Assembly: GCA_039566865.1 (NCBI GenBank)
Contig: CM076957.1
Location: 7,821,896 to 7,885,895 of the forward strand
Origin: Aurelia coerulea
Lineage: Eukaryota; Cnidaria; Scyphozoa; Semaeostomeae; Ulmaridae
DNA length: 64,000 nucleotides
Reading direction: 5' to 3'
Shown: positions 50,601-52,980 of the stretch, piece by piece
How the letters are laid out: each line of letters begins with the position of its first letter
Position numbering within the stretch: the stretch's first letter is position 1
Made by a program: the position numbers and the translations under genes
Notes under the pieces: model-generated
The model's database searches: none
What the model was told of the DNA's origin: nothing
Seen by the model: only the letters and a program-made list of their open reading frames with translations

Positions 50601-52980
50601 CCTATCTCCATCTTTGAAAATTGGAGTAACTCTAGCAACTTTCCATGAGTCAGGAAAGCGACTTGTTTCAATAGATGTATTAAACAAGAAAGCAAGCGAA
50701 TTTTCAATGAAAGGCAGTGCAAGCTTCAGAAAGTAGCTAGATATGTTGTCAATCCCAAAGCTCTTTGCTGTTTTAACCTTGGCAAATGCATCCCTGATCT
50801 CCTGCACTACAATAGTCCTGAAATGGAATTTTGTCTTATGCAAGCAGCAATGACGGCTAATTTTAGGTTAATTTTTATATTCTCATAAAGTACATGCCTT
50901 GGGCCATTAGTACACCAAATCTAGTTGCTCTATTTATTACCATTCAAGAGTTATTTTGGGGGGGGGGGGCTTTTTTGCCCCCTAACCAAAATAGGACGTG
51001 CTAGATAGCCCAACTACTGCCTATAGGGTTAATTCAACATGAAAATTTCCGCATTCTAATCACAGGCCGAAAACGTTTTCTTCTCAAGAACGGCAAAAAA
51101 GTTGTCCAAATTCCCTGCGAAAACATTTTTGATTTAAGGCGGATTTACACTAGGCGAATAAATTCGTGCGAAGTGAATTTTTCGATGTGATGCGCAGAAA
51201 ATTTGCGCAGAGTCTTTTTCAGAGAATTCACCTTGAAATCGCAGCAAATTCTTTGCTTCGCAGAAAGTAGAATCTATGTCTACTTTTTGAGGCGAATTCT
51301 TACAGGCAGCGAAATCAACGAATCAGAACAACGTTCTACGTATCTATTTTTAGTAGCAACGTTGGGTTCTATGTATATCCGCTATGCTTTTCCTTGTTTT
51401 TGCCCTAAAATTTCTCGTAACGAAAATGAAAAGAAAAATTCGAGGCGAAAAATTCGGTTCAGAAAATTTATTCACCTCGAGGCGAAAGATTCGAGTCGGA
51501 AAATTCTCTTCGCACAAATTTATAGCATAAACTTTAGCGTCCTCTTAAAAATATTCCTGCAACCTAAAAATCTTGCAAAAATTTCCTTGGAACGGCGTTC
51601 CCTTATAGTGTTCCCACATTGTCGGGCTCTGAAGTACAGACAGTTTCTTAATTTGCGTCTTAATTTTTGAATGCATGAATTATCTGATAATTTCTAATCA
51701 CGGGGGGGGGTCTTCCATAGTAAAGGTACCTGGGGATGTGCCGCGAGCGAAGGTATACTTTTTCGGACTTTTAGTCTAGCCAAGGGTATACTTTTTTGCA
51801 ATTTTGGCCTACAATGGTCTAGCCAAGGGTATCATTTTTGACAATATTGGTCTAGCGAACGATCATGATATCATATTTGGTACAAATTTGACAATATTCG
51901 TCAAGGAAATCGTCAAAATTGGTCTAGCCAAAGGTACCATTTTCGTAAAAATTAGTCTAGCCAACGGTACCATTTTGAATATGCTCGCGGCAGACCCCTA
52001 CCCAAAATTTGGCCAAGAACCCCCCCCCCCCCCCACCTCCCCGTGTCTCTAATGCTTCTGGAGAGTGATAGTCTATATATTCTTGACACTAAAACATCAG
52101 ATGGAATAAACAGTATTCTATTATGCTCCAACCATAAGCTGGTTGGTATTACTCAGGAATAAGAGTTCAATAACGTATTTGCCATCGTATACTGTAATGT
52201 TGGTTTCAAAAGTTTCTTACGACTTCTCAGACATAGTGCTAGTGTTTCTTAAAATTTGGCCATCTTAGCACAAGCTTCGTATTAACCAGTTTCTTATAAA
52301 ACATTCATGGAAGGAAGTTTAATCAGTGTACCATTGGAGAAAGTTGATGCAACCATATTTGCTATGATGCAACTATGCTTCTTATCGTTTTCAGCACGAA
52401 AATGTTGGGCAAGAAAATTGGAAACAATCAAATGTTGTTGCAGCAACTGCATCAAGCGTTCCCGACAACTCTGCTGCATTACATAAAAACAATGATATGC
52501 ACCATACCACGGCATGAATTTCACTCGCGCATACAATGCAACCTGTTGAAATGCAACTTTGAGAAAAAATTGCCCTGTGGCCCTTTGAGATTTTTCTCCA
52601 ATGCATCATGCACGACAAAACCTCCGATGTATCAGTGTTTAATTTATTGTCATACATGGGTTATGGGTTATGGATTATGTTAACTAATCCTGCATCTGCT
52701 TGATAATAAAAACCTTATCTCTGGACAGAAATTAATCTCATATAATTAATCTGTCCATTTTAGAGATCCAGTTACGGCAGATTCGATAGCGAGAATCAAA
52801 GCTGACTGCGCAAAAGAAGCATTGAACCGAGGTTACACAACCTTTGGTATTTTGAATGGCGGTGAATGCTGGTCAGGCCCGAATGCACACAATTCATACG
52901 ATGATGATGGCGCTGCCGCTTCCTGCGCTAATGGATTGGGGTCAGTAGCAGCATACAACGTATACCAGTTTACCTCTTAG
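9039..52980 (+). CDS. Anchored mucin-stalk protein with two Cys-rich WSC-like domains (13-exon model)
   Basis: Hand-built gene model with exons 9039-9204, 15373-15426, 18638-18730, 20649-20699, 21841-21942, 23488-23541, 30787-30882, 32479-32523, 33321-33410, 36360-36462, 41145-41374, 48188-48287 and 52764-52980. The summed length is 1401 bases: 466 codons plus TAG. Exon 1 supplies one hydrophobic segment (signal anchor or signal peptide). Exons 2-9 are all phase 1-1 and rich in Thr/Ser/Pro, giving a mucin-like stalk of about 195 residues. Exons 10-11 and 12-13 each encode one domain of pattern LGCY, DCAKE, GECWSG, SC and VYQF, which I know as a WSC-like module of cnidarian extracellular proteins; its ligand is unknown. 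The product is likely extracellular, membrane-anchored or secreted. Exon order is supported by frame and phase only; missed exons or alternative splicing are possible. The introns carry four antisense LINEs and many DNA elements. Confidence 0.6.
9539..10605. repeat. TIR element, GTGGTGTCGCCCATTATG family
   Basis: GTGGTGTCGCCCATTATG at the left end and its near-complement (CATAATAGGCGACGCTAC) at the right end bound about 1.07 kb. Just inside the right end are four tandem copies of about 17 bases (ATGGGCGACCGGCCATA) at 10538-10600. A related element, with TGGTGTCG ends and the shared interior word GCAATTG near a CTGACATCAG-like word, lies at about 22400-23329. Confidence 0.5.
10606..11390. other. 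Intronic, nothing recognised
   Basis: AT-rich sequence in intron 1 of the 9039-52980 gene model. Short frames only, with no family signature. Confidence 0.4.
11391..12002. repeat. Inverted-repeat element with TTGCAAAACAC ends
   Basis: The left arm (about 11390-11520, including GTTCCAGACCACTTGGAAAG and AACCAAGCACTAATCCGTGT) is repeated inverted at about 11885-12002. The arms are separated by a spacer containing a direct duplication (TAGGATTAGCAGRCATT at 11680 and 11730). The 109-codon minus-strand frame over the left arm follows from the repeat. Confidence 0.55.
12715..13345. repeat. Foldback repeat with ~215-bp arms
   Basis: The left arm 12715-12930 (CTCCGCTAATCCAAAGATTT to CGGTGAAGCGTTTGCAAGCA) is matched inverted by 13130-13345. 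The arms are diverged but collinear, with about 200 bases between them. No ORF of interest is present. Probably an old MITE. Confidence 0.55.
13381..13535. repeat. Perfect 15-bp inverted repeat plus CGTATATGTCACG tandem
   Basis: GGTCTGTAACGTTAC and GTAACGTTACAGACC face each other around 21 bases (13380-13431). The following 80 bases repeat CCCGTATATGTCACG-like words. Its function is unknown; it may be a foldback element end. Confidence 0.45.
13916..14938. mobile_element. Mariner-like TIR element (CCGGGTGTCCCAAAAAAAGT), with nested LINE tail
   Basis: CCGGGTGTCCCAAAAAAAGT at 13916 and its inverse at 14919-14938 are flanked by TA on both sides. The arms continue inward (ATCACCAAAAATTGATT and its complement). 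The ends and the TA duplication fit Tc1/mariner-type elements. The interior is interrupted by the 3' end of a LINE (13985-14500). Confidence 0.65.
13985..14500 (-). mobile_element. 5'-truncated LINE copy, same family as 24863-29393
   Basis: The T-run followed by ATTCAATATAAAA at its left edge is the poly(A)-side end of a minus-strand LINE. The words ACAAGGACGA, GTTTCACATTG/CAATGTGAAAC and GGTCARTTSRAGTAYAT occur in the same order as at 24870-25500. Only the 3' UTR and about the last 20 codons of the ORF remain. It interrupts the mariner-like element at 13916-14938. Confidence 0.65.
14939..15372. other. Intronic, nothing recognised
   Basis: The overlapping short frames on both strands (15109-15462 minus, 14884-15141 plus) show no domain signature and one is crossed by exon 2 of the plus-strand gene. 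Confidence 0.4.
15373..15426 (+). CDS. Exon 2: Thr/Ser stalk
   Basis: Acceptor TTATCTTCTAG, donor CCAG|GTAATG, phase 1-1, 54 bases. With one base from exon 1 it reads ETTISETKVPAVMTSIKP and then G. The CCA-G|GT ending recurs in several later stalk exons, which suggests repeated exon duplication. Confidence 0.6.
15462..15710. repeat. G-rich-ended repeat, TTCTTCCATAGTAAAGGTA type
   Basis: Begins GGGGGGTTGGGGTTCTTCCA and continues ATAGTAAAGGTAC. The interior has TTTTGGCAGTATTGGTCTAG-like units. The left end is almost identical to that at 51700-51730, but the interior differs. Confidence 0.5.
15870..16190. repeat. G-rich-ended repeat with CCTGTCCTGGAA tandem units
   Basis: GGGATGTGCCTGCCA (15908) and TGGCAGGCACATCCC (16135) are inverted. 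The interior carries about five copies of a CCTGTCCTGGAAWAA word at irregular 35-60 base spacing. The outer edges are CCCGGGGAGTCTACCTT and AAGTAGACCCCCCGGGG, so the unit is a foldback of about 320 bases. Confidence 0.6.
16848..17256. mobile_element. Foldback mariner-like MITE (CCGGGTGTCCCC ends)
   Basis: Flanked by TA on both sides. The left end CCGGGTGTCCCCAAAATATG and the right end ATTTTTTGTTGGGACACACGG are inverted. The two ~190-base arms pair over nearly their whole length (AAAGCTCAAATTTG near 17020 versus CAAATTTGAGCTTT near 17077), leaving a short centre near 17045. Confidence 0.65.
17460..18560 (-). pseudogene. Degenerate 5'-truncated LINE (RT C-terminal region)
   Basis: On the minus strand, frames at 18107-18396 and 17728-18063 carry the familiar C-terminal part of non-LTR reverse transcriptase ORFs: HTSVTYLGCVLDEGLSGE-like, LLANALIQPHFDFACSAWLP, then YLGPKIWNSLPSELKSATHI. 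A frameshift at about 18070-18110 separates them and another lies near 18340. The catalytic YADD part is missing. The copy ends close to exon 3 of the plus-strand gene and is antisense to it. Confidence 0.7.
18638..18730 (+). CDS. Exon 3: Thr-rich stalk
   Basis: Acceptor CAATTTCCTAG, donor CCAG|GTAAGA, phase 1-1, 93 bases. Reads ETTRAAAKPTTDLATTTIST and then TTEAATTTIKPG. Likely O-glycosylated. Near-consensus splice sites and the threonine density make this one of the clearest stalk exons. Confidence 0.7.
18992..19485 (-). pseudogene. Possible FLYWCH-like zinc-finger relic
   Basis: The minus-strand frame 18992-19279 contains GKKPQLIFNSHTYRKV, a gap of about 20 residues, then YWKCRS. This order recalls FLYWCH fingers (K-P-x-L-x-F-x-x-x-x-Y, then Y-W-x-C). 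The second cysteine/histidine part is not visible. The adjoining frame 19237-19485 is open but unrecognised. FLYWCH modules occur in Mutator-like transposases and in host proteins, so this could be a transposon remnant. Low certainty. Confidence 0.3.
19486..20648. other. Intronic, nothing recognised
   Basis: AT-rich intron of the plus-strand gene. No ORF over 60 codons with a recognisable motif and no clear inverted repeat. Confidence 0.4.
20649..20699 (+). CDS. Exon 4: Thr/Asn stalk
   Basis: Acceptor TTAAACGCAG, donor TCAA|GTAAGC, phase 1-1, 51 bases. Reads ETITPNNTMNTTLSQNS. It contains N-glycosylation sequons (NNT, NTT). Confidence 0.55.
21841..21942 (+). CDS. Exon 5: Ser/Thr/Asn stalk
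   Basis: Acceptor TTATTGACAGCAG, donor GCAG|GTAAAT, phase 1-1, 102 bases. Reads ESETNSTMNGTLVSASNVTS and then NFTAMNSTANEKNA. Five N-x-S/T sequons (NST, NGT, NVT, NFT, NST) suggest heavy N-glycosylation, unlike the O-type composition of exon 3. Confidence 0.6.
22474..22645. mobile_element. hAT-like MITE with 8-bp duplication AATCAAAT
   Basis: Begins CAGGGACGTAGGAAGC and ends GGTTCCTACGTCTCTG. AATCAAAT is present directly on both sides (22466-22473 and 22646-22653). CAGRG ends plus an exact 8-bp duplication are hAT hallmarks. The inner text (AGGGGCATTTCCTGAAAAC) matches 37921-38086 in reverse orientation. Confidence 0.8.
23051..23212. repeat. Palindromic MITE, GCGCTAAAGATGGYGGA arms
   Basis: ATTGCGCTAAAGATGGTGGA (from 23061) is matched inverted by TCCGCCATCTTTAGCGCAAT (to about 23205). 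The outer edges AATAGATGATTG and CAATCGTCTATT are also complementary. Confidence 0.6.
23488..23541 (+). CDS. Exon 6: short Ser/Thr stalk
   Basis: Acceptor TTCCTTTTCACAG, donor CCAG|GTAAAT, phase 1-1, 54 bases. Reads GNATALSSTAAPKNYTTP and then G. Same length and ending as exon 2. Confidence 0.6.
23542..24567. other. Intronic, nothing recognised
   Basis: AT-rich intron sequence; short frames only. Confidence 0.4.
25447..29181 (-). CDS. LINE ORF: 2A peptide, AP-type endonuclease, reverse transcriptase
   Basis: The start is ATG 29179-29181; a second ATG follows at once. Counting from one codon upstream, residues 40-72 are strongly hydrophobic. Residues 147-155 are GDVETNPGP, the complete 2A ribosome-skipping motif. 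The endonuclease follows directly: CCWNLNS 161-167, VETHID 194-199, ITGDFNC 302-308, IDLIFTD 353-359, and a His-rich end 374-379. The reverse transcriptase has NYRPISLLP 675-683, DISKAFD 749-755, GVPQGSILGPL 805-815 and the catalytic FADD 835-838. A C-terminal CPTNDGIEDTEHFLLLCP suggests a zinc-knuckle-like end. There is no stop or frameshift. Role: target-primed retrotransposition. I place it in the CR1/L2/Jockey group; the exact clade needs a tree. Confidence 0.85.
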   Translation of the reverse strand: MMPVEINQWRATIGCFQVSIRISCPMSKTCWSFPVISQILKLYWFCCCFIAVSVLVLPFVLLLHFFAVHSGATQLCFLPLFARMHHFAKTVLYVSVELLQRIPLGVILLVRYKYFHSKYAYFHMACVACYTLHIQWFVFRTILLSGDVETNPGPETLDFCCWNLNSIAAHDFLRVSLIEAYNSLYNYDLIGIVETHIDSTVDEDRLALNGYTFHKANHPQNVKRGGVGLYVKDSLPSKNRSDLVTLPECVVCEIQLNRKKYFFVVIYRSPSQDQNEFDNFTINFELLLSKLHAENPFCVVITGDFNCRSCQWWENDIENNEGKLFEPLTADIGLHQLISEPTHTMGDSKSCIDLIFTDQPNLVVESGVHPSLHEHCHHQIVYGKLSVSNVALPPYTRRIWHYDKADFVSIMKSIEVFRWHEHLDKIPCPNEQVNLLNEVLLNIYSNYIPNQIKTIRPRQAPWITQTVKKFLRKKNHAYKNFVRNGQPDSKLEGIQKMISDGAKMIEDAKKNYLRKAGQSLENPGTSGKTYWTLINTLLNKAKIPIIPPLLENGLFVTDFTEKAQIFNDYFILQCTTIDTGSEIPHDTQGSSTLISDFVISEEKILNIIRSLNPNKAHGWDEISIRMIKLSDASLVTPLKIIFTNCLRHGVFPEIWKRANVVPVHKKNEKNLKSNYRPISLLPIFGKMLEKLVYDSLYSHLVSCDLLNPNQSGFRPGNSTVNQLISITHTIFKAFDCNPPLDVRSVYLDISKAFDRVWHEGLIYKLKRCGVSGQLLSLIQSFLDGRKQRTVLNGQCSNWGDILAGVPQGSILGPLFFLVYINDLTADLKCNVKLFADDTSLFTVAREPNEAANHMNHDLDLIRQWAQDWRMSFNPDPQKQAVEVLFSRKRNEIDHQVILFNNIPVKKVDEHKHLGIILDTKLSFSAHIKSAISKTRKGIGLLKYLSKYLPRHTLNELYKLYVRPHLDYGDVIYHIPAKVCEFSQNIFLPNLMEKLESVQYSAALAVSGTWRGTSREKLYAELGWESLSSRRWSRRLILFYKILNNLTPLYTKEPIPPLHQSNYSLRNQDVIGRPRARTEKFQSSFYPNCISEWNKLDPEIRLSPSVAVFKTKLLSLIRPPAKSVFGIHDPIGLSYLSQIRVGLSRLNFHKFKHNFRDTVNPMCPTNDGIEDTEHFLLLCPSFDILRRDLLAGVSNLLRPFAQINSFSNNALIQLLLYGDKDLSDDINKDILQLTLNFIHKTGRFG
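28720..28746 (-). other. 2A ribosome-skipping motif GDVETNPGP
   Basis: Nine in-frame codons give the canonical D-V-E-x-N-P-G-P, preceded by ILLSG. In known 2A peptides the peptide bond before the last proline is skipped. Here that would release a hydrophobic ~154-residue leader from the endonuclease-reverse transcriptase. Activity in this protein is inferred from the motif. Confidence 0.85.
29729..30786. other. Intronic, nothing recognised
   Basis: AT-rich intron sequence with no ORF of note. Frame 30148-30363 (-) lacks family features. Confidence 0.4.
30787..30882 (+). CDS. Exon 7: Thr-rich stalk
   Basis: Acceptor ATATACTTTTTAG, donor CCAG|GTACAG, phase 1-1, 96 bases. Reads GTTTAIPSTTAASTTASTTA and then TTTSGTTTTTQPG. 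Dense predicted O-glycosylation. Confidence 0.65.
31396..31973. mobile_element. Foldback mariner-like MITE (CAGGGTGTCCCAAAAAATTG)
   Basis: TA flanks. The left end CAGGGTGTCCCAAAAAATTG and the right end CAATTTTTTTGGGACACCCTG are inverted. The arms pair through GACAAAACGG, GTTTGCTGC and GACCAAATCTG. The same family is at 47330-47923. Confidence 0.7.
32013..32404. repeat. Uninterrupted copy of the outer MITE of 24568-29728
   Basis: About 390 bases with inverted ends GCGTATTTTTT and AAAAATACG, rich in AGTTTCTTA words on both strands. It serves as the empty-site reference for the nested insertion at 24.6-29.7 kb. A decayed relative lies near 52205-52310. Confidence 0.65.
32479..32523 (+). CDS. 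Exon 8: Thr-rich stalk
   Basis: Acceptor TTTTTCCTTTTAG, donor AAAG|GTAATT, phase 1-1, 45 bases. Reads ATTTATTTSNPTTTK and then G. Confidence 0.65.
33321..33410 (+). CDS. Exon 9: Thr-rich stalk
   Basis: Acceptor CGTTTGCTAG, then ATTKATTTQTTTTSLATTTT and TTTTNPPTTTL in phase 1. The end is uncertain. CTAG|GCATGT at 33410 would be a GC donor. GCAA|GTAGAA at 33449 is another phase-1 choice and would add 13 residues. The (ACA)n core may vary in length between individuals. Confidence 0.55.
33411..36359. other. Intronic; one repeat end, one G-rich-ended repeat
   Basis: CAGGGTGTCCCAAAAAGCTTG at 33986 is a lone mariner-like left end with no matching right end found. At 35458-35762 a G-rich-ended unit (GAGGGGGGGCGTAC to a run of C and GGAGG) resembles the family at 7895, 15462 and 51700. 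The 133-codon frame 35279-35680 crosses it and has no recognised domain. Confidence 0.45.
36360..36462 (+). CDS. Exon 10: first half of Cys-rich domain 1
   Basis: Acceptor TCAATTTCTCTTTAG, donor GATTG|GTAAGT, entering in phase 1 and leaving in phase 2. After the first split codon it reads PWHQKYYGLGCYKSHEDDTN and then FPILVINLRPFID. The YYGLGCYK start and the NLRPFIDW end match the first half of the WSC-like module of cnidarian extracellular proteins and align with exon 12 (YNSLGCYRS). Confidence 0.7.
36564..37332. repeat. TIR element built of TTTCGGACAA words
   Basis: TACATTAAGTACAAAAATTT at the left and the inverse GACAATTTTTGCGCTTAATGTA at the right bound about 770 bases. Both subterminal regions repeat TTCGGACAA/TTTCGGAC several times (36580-36665; 37228-37305). 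The interior minus frame 36828-37103 (FVYHDLHALTIADVIRKEF) is open but unrecognised. Confidence 0.55.
37598..40790. mobile_element. 3.2-kb TTAA-flanked element with giant palindrome
   Basis: Termini GGTGGATACCTGGTATTAGA and its inverse, flanked by TTAA (37594-37597 and 40791-40794). The related MITE at 57.0 kb has ACTTAATCTTTAGC uninterrupted at this point, so the insertion is visible by comparison. TTAA duplications are known for piggyBac and Kolobok elements. No transposase is recognisable. Arms of about 0.8-0.9 kb (about 37780-38765 and 38830-39650) are inverted copies. Confidence 0.7.
37921..38086. mobile_element. hAT-like MITE with 8-bp duplication TACCCTTA
   Basis: Begins CAGAGACGTAGGAACC and ends TTCCTACGTCCCTG. 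TACCCTTA stands on both sides (37913-37920, 38087-38094). It lies in the left arm of the giant palindrome. The right arm (near 39512) has the empty site. Second copy of the family at 22474-22645. Confidence 0.85.
41145..41374 (+). CDS. Exon 11: second half of Cys-rich domain 1
   Basis: Acceptor TTTCTATTTCATAG, donor GCAA|GTGAGT, entering in phase 2 and leaving in phase 1. Joined to exon 10 it reads WSNMTKTIEACAKEVIKPAT, then FFAECWANGETASTTYFSLG, HADDCYMMTGAEWSYYIYRY. The pattern C-x(14+)-ECW-x(n)-C and a closing aromatic VY/IY match exon 13. The usual GECWSG is AECWANG here, and an insertion lengthens the first loop. The unrelated upstream ORF (from 40843) is intronic. Confidence 0.7.
41381..41760. 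repeat. (ATC)n microsatellite at the exon 11 donor
   Basis: About 380 bases of ATC/ATCATCAAC triplets starting six bases after the GT of the exon 11 donor. Long poly-His, poly-Ile, poly-Asp and poly-Met frames here are artefacts of the triplet repeat. Confidence 0.9.
41871..42597. mobile_element. TIR element CCGGGTGAGTCAGAAAAAAC, TA-flanked
   Basis: CCGGGTGAGTCAGAAAAAAC continuing GTGGGGTG is repeated inverted at the right end, both flanked by TA. The inner arms (CCCTTCAGCATTTTA; GCAGGTACACGTGGTATTAT) are also inverted. Another left end, CAGTGTGTCCCAGAAATATT, starts right after the TA at 42600, with no partner found. Confidence 0.65.
42961..44331. mobile_element. DNA transposon with long TIRs, AAAGAG 6-bp duplication (IS3EU-like?)
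   Basis: Ends TATGGAGCGTTTTTTGTGCC and its exact inverse; AAAGAG directly flanks both (42955-42960, 44332-44337). The arms of about 270 and 390 bases include 20-base tandem units (ATGCCGAAATGCATTATGYC): about four on the left (43160-43232) and about nine on the right (43955-44130). A 6-bp duplication with TAY ends agrees with my memory of the IS3EU superfamily, but this is not proven. The interior ORF is a truncated DNA-binding part. Confidence 0.75.
43550..43969 (-). pseudogene. Truncated HTH part of an integrase-type transposase
   Basis: The frame opens at ATG 43967-43969 inside the tandem repeat (second ATG at 43957). It contains GRGRPRIEISEKQLIFLLKF, then WTEIEGIMGVSHGTLIRRRH, a helix-turn-helix of the kind that precedes an integrase core in a family of animal transposon-derived proteins. 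It continues DDNDLAAVMQEIMNENPNIG and QRRMLGAIRARGYRAQQRRI. After RIRDDASTR the frame leaves the expected sequence. A shifted frame keeps a trace of it (SGGVAL). No DDE core follows. The element is therefore non-autonomous. Confidence 0.6.
44332..47329. other. Intronic; MITE copy and (ATTC)n run
   Basis: Contains a MITE related to 4768-5016 (about 44965-45143: TAGACCTTTTAGCTATTC and its inverse). There is a lone right end TTTTTTGGGACACCCTG at 45899-45915, and an (ATTC)n microsatellite at about 46060-46112. Other short frames show no family features. Confidence 0.5.
47330..47923. mobile_element. Foldback mariner-like MITE, family of 31396-31973
   Basis: The left end CATGGTGTCCAAAAAATTG is slightly decayed; the right end is CTTTTTTGGGACACCCTG; both are TA-flanked. 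The arms share GACAAAACGG, GTTTGCTG and GGCCACTTTGTC/GGCCGACCGCTGG words with the 31.4-kb copy. Confidence 0.65.
48188..48287 (+). CDS. Exon 12: first half of Cys-rich domain 2
   Basis: Acceptor TTTCAATATTCTAG, donor AGCTC|GTGAGT, entering in phase 1 and leaving in phase 2. After the split codon it reads RPAMKPYNSLGCYRSTANAV and then PIRHLIGTYGSS. It has the same LGCY core and the same in/out phases as exon 10, so domains 1 and 2 look like an exon-pair duplication. Confidence 0.7.
48342..48554. repeat. MITE with GTTTACACT/GTAAAGTGTACGG ends
   Basis: GGCCACGTTTACACTATACC and the near-inverse GGTAAAGTGTACGGGGTCTT bound about 210 bases. Inside are GTTGACACTG and AACAGTGTAAAC. Partial relatives lie at about 54330-54372 plus 55504-55690, 57850-58030 and 58203-58330. 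Confidence 0.55.
49090..50870 (-). mobile_element. 5'-truncated LINE, family 2
   Basis: Minus-strand LINE lacking its endonuclease half. After the ORF stop at 49293, about 200 bases of 3' UTR run to a TTTCATATTTTTATATTT-rich end. The 5' truncation lies near 50850. It sits in intron 12, antisense to the host gene. Confidence 0.7.
49293..50843 (-). pseudogene. LINE reverse transcriptase, N-terminally truncated
   Basis: An open frame of 516 codons; its first codon is arbitrary because the 5' part of the element is missing. Visible in order: SFGIDNISSYFLKLAL, NYRPISVLPVISRLFEKLV, IDLKKAFDTVDH (158-168), GVPQGSCLGPLLF (about 224-236) and catalytic YADD (245-248). The thumb region ends with YRGAKLWNSLSAESKQ. 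No internal stop is present, so the copy is not old. The endonuclease is absent. It differs clearly from the FADD-type LINE at 24863-29393. Confidence 0.8.
50871..52763. other. Intronic; two repeat elements
   Basis: A foldback unit at about 51137-51535 (GGCGAATAAATTCGTGCGAA against CTCTTCGCACAAATTTATAG). A G-rich-ended unit at about 51700-52040 (GTCTTCCATAGTAAAGGTAC, then GGTCTAGCCAAGGGTAT tandem units, ending in a C run). Near 52205-52310 lie decayed GTTTCTTA words of the 32013 family. Confidence 0.5.
52764..52980 (+). CDS. Exon 13: second half of Cys-rich domain 2 and stop
   Basis: Acceptor TGTCCATTTTAG, phase 2 in. With exon 12 it reads SDPVTADSIARIKADCAKEA, LNRGYTTFGILNGGECWSGP, NAHNSYDDDGAAASCANGLG, SVAAYNVYQFTS and then TAG. 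The canonical GECWSG core is present. It aligns with exon 11 from CAKE through ECW to VY/IY. The protein ends with the domain, with no tail or GPI-like hydrophobic end. Confidence 0.75.
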
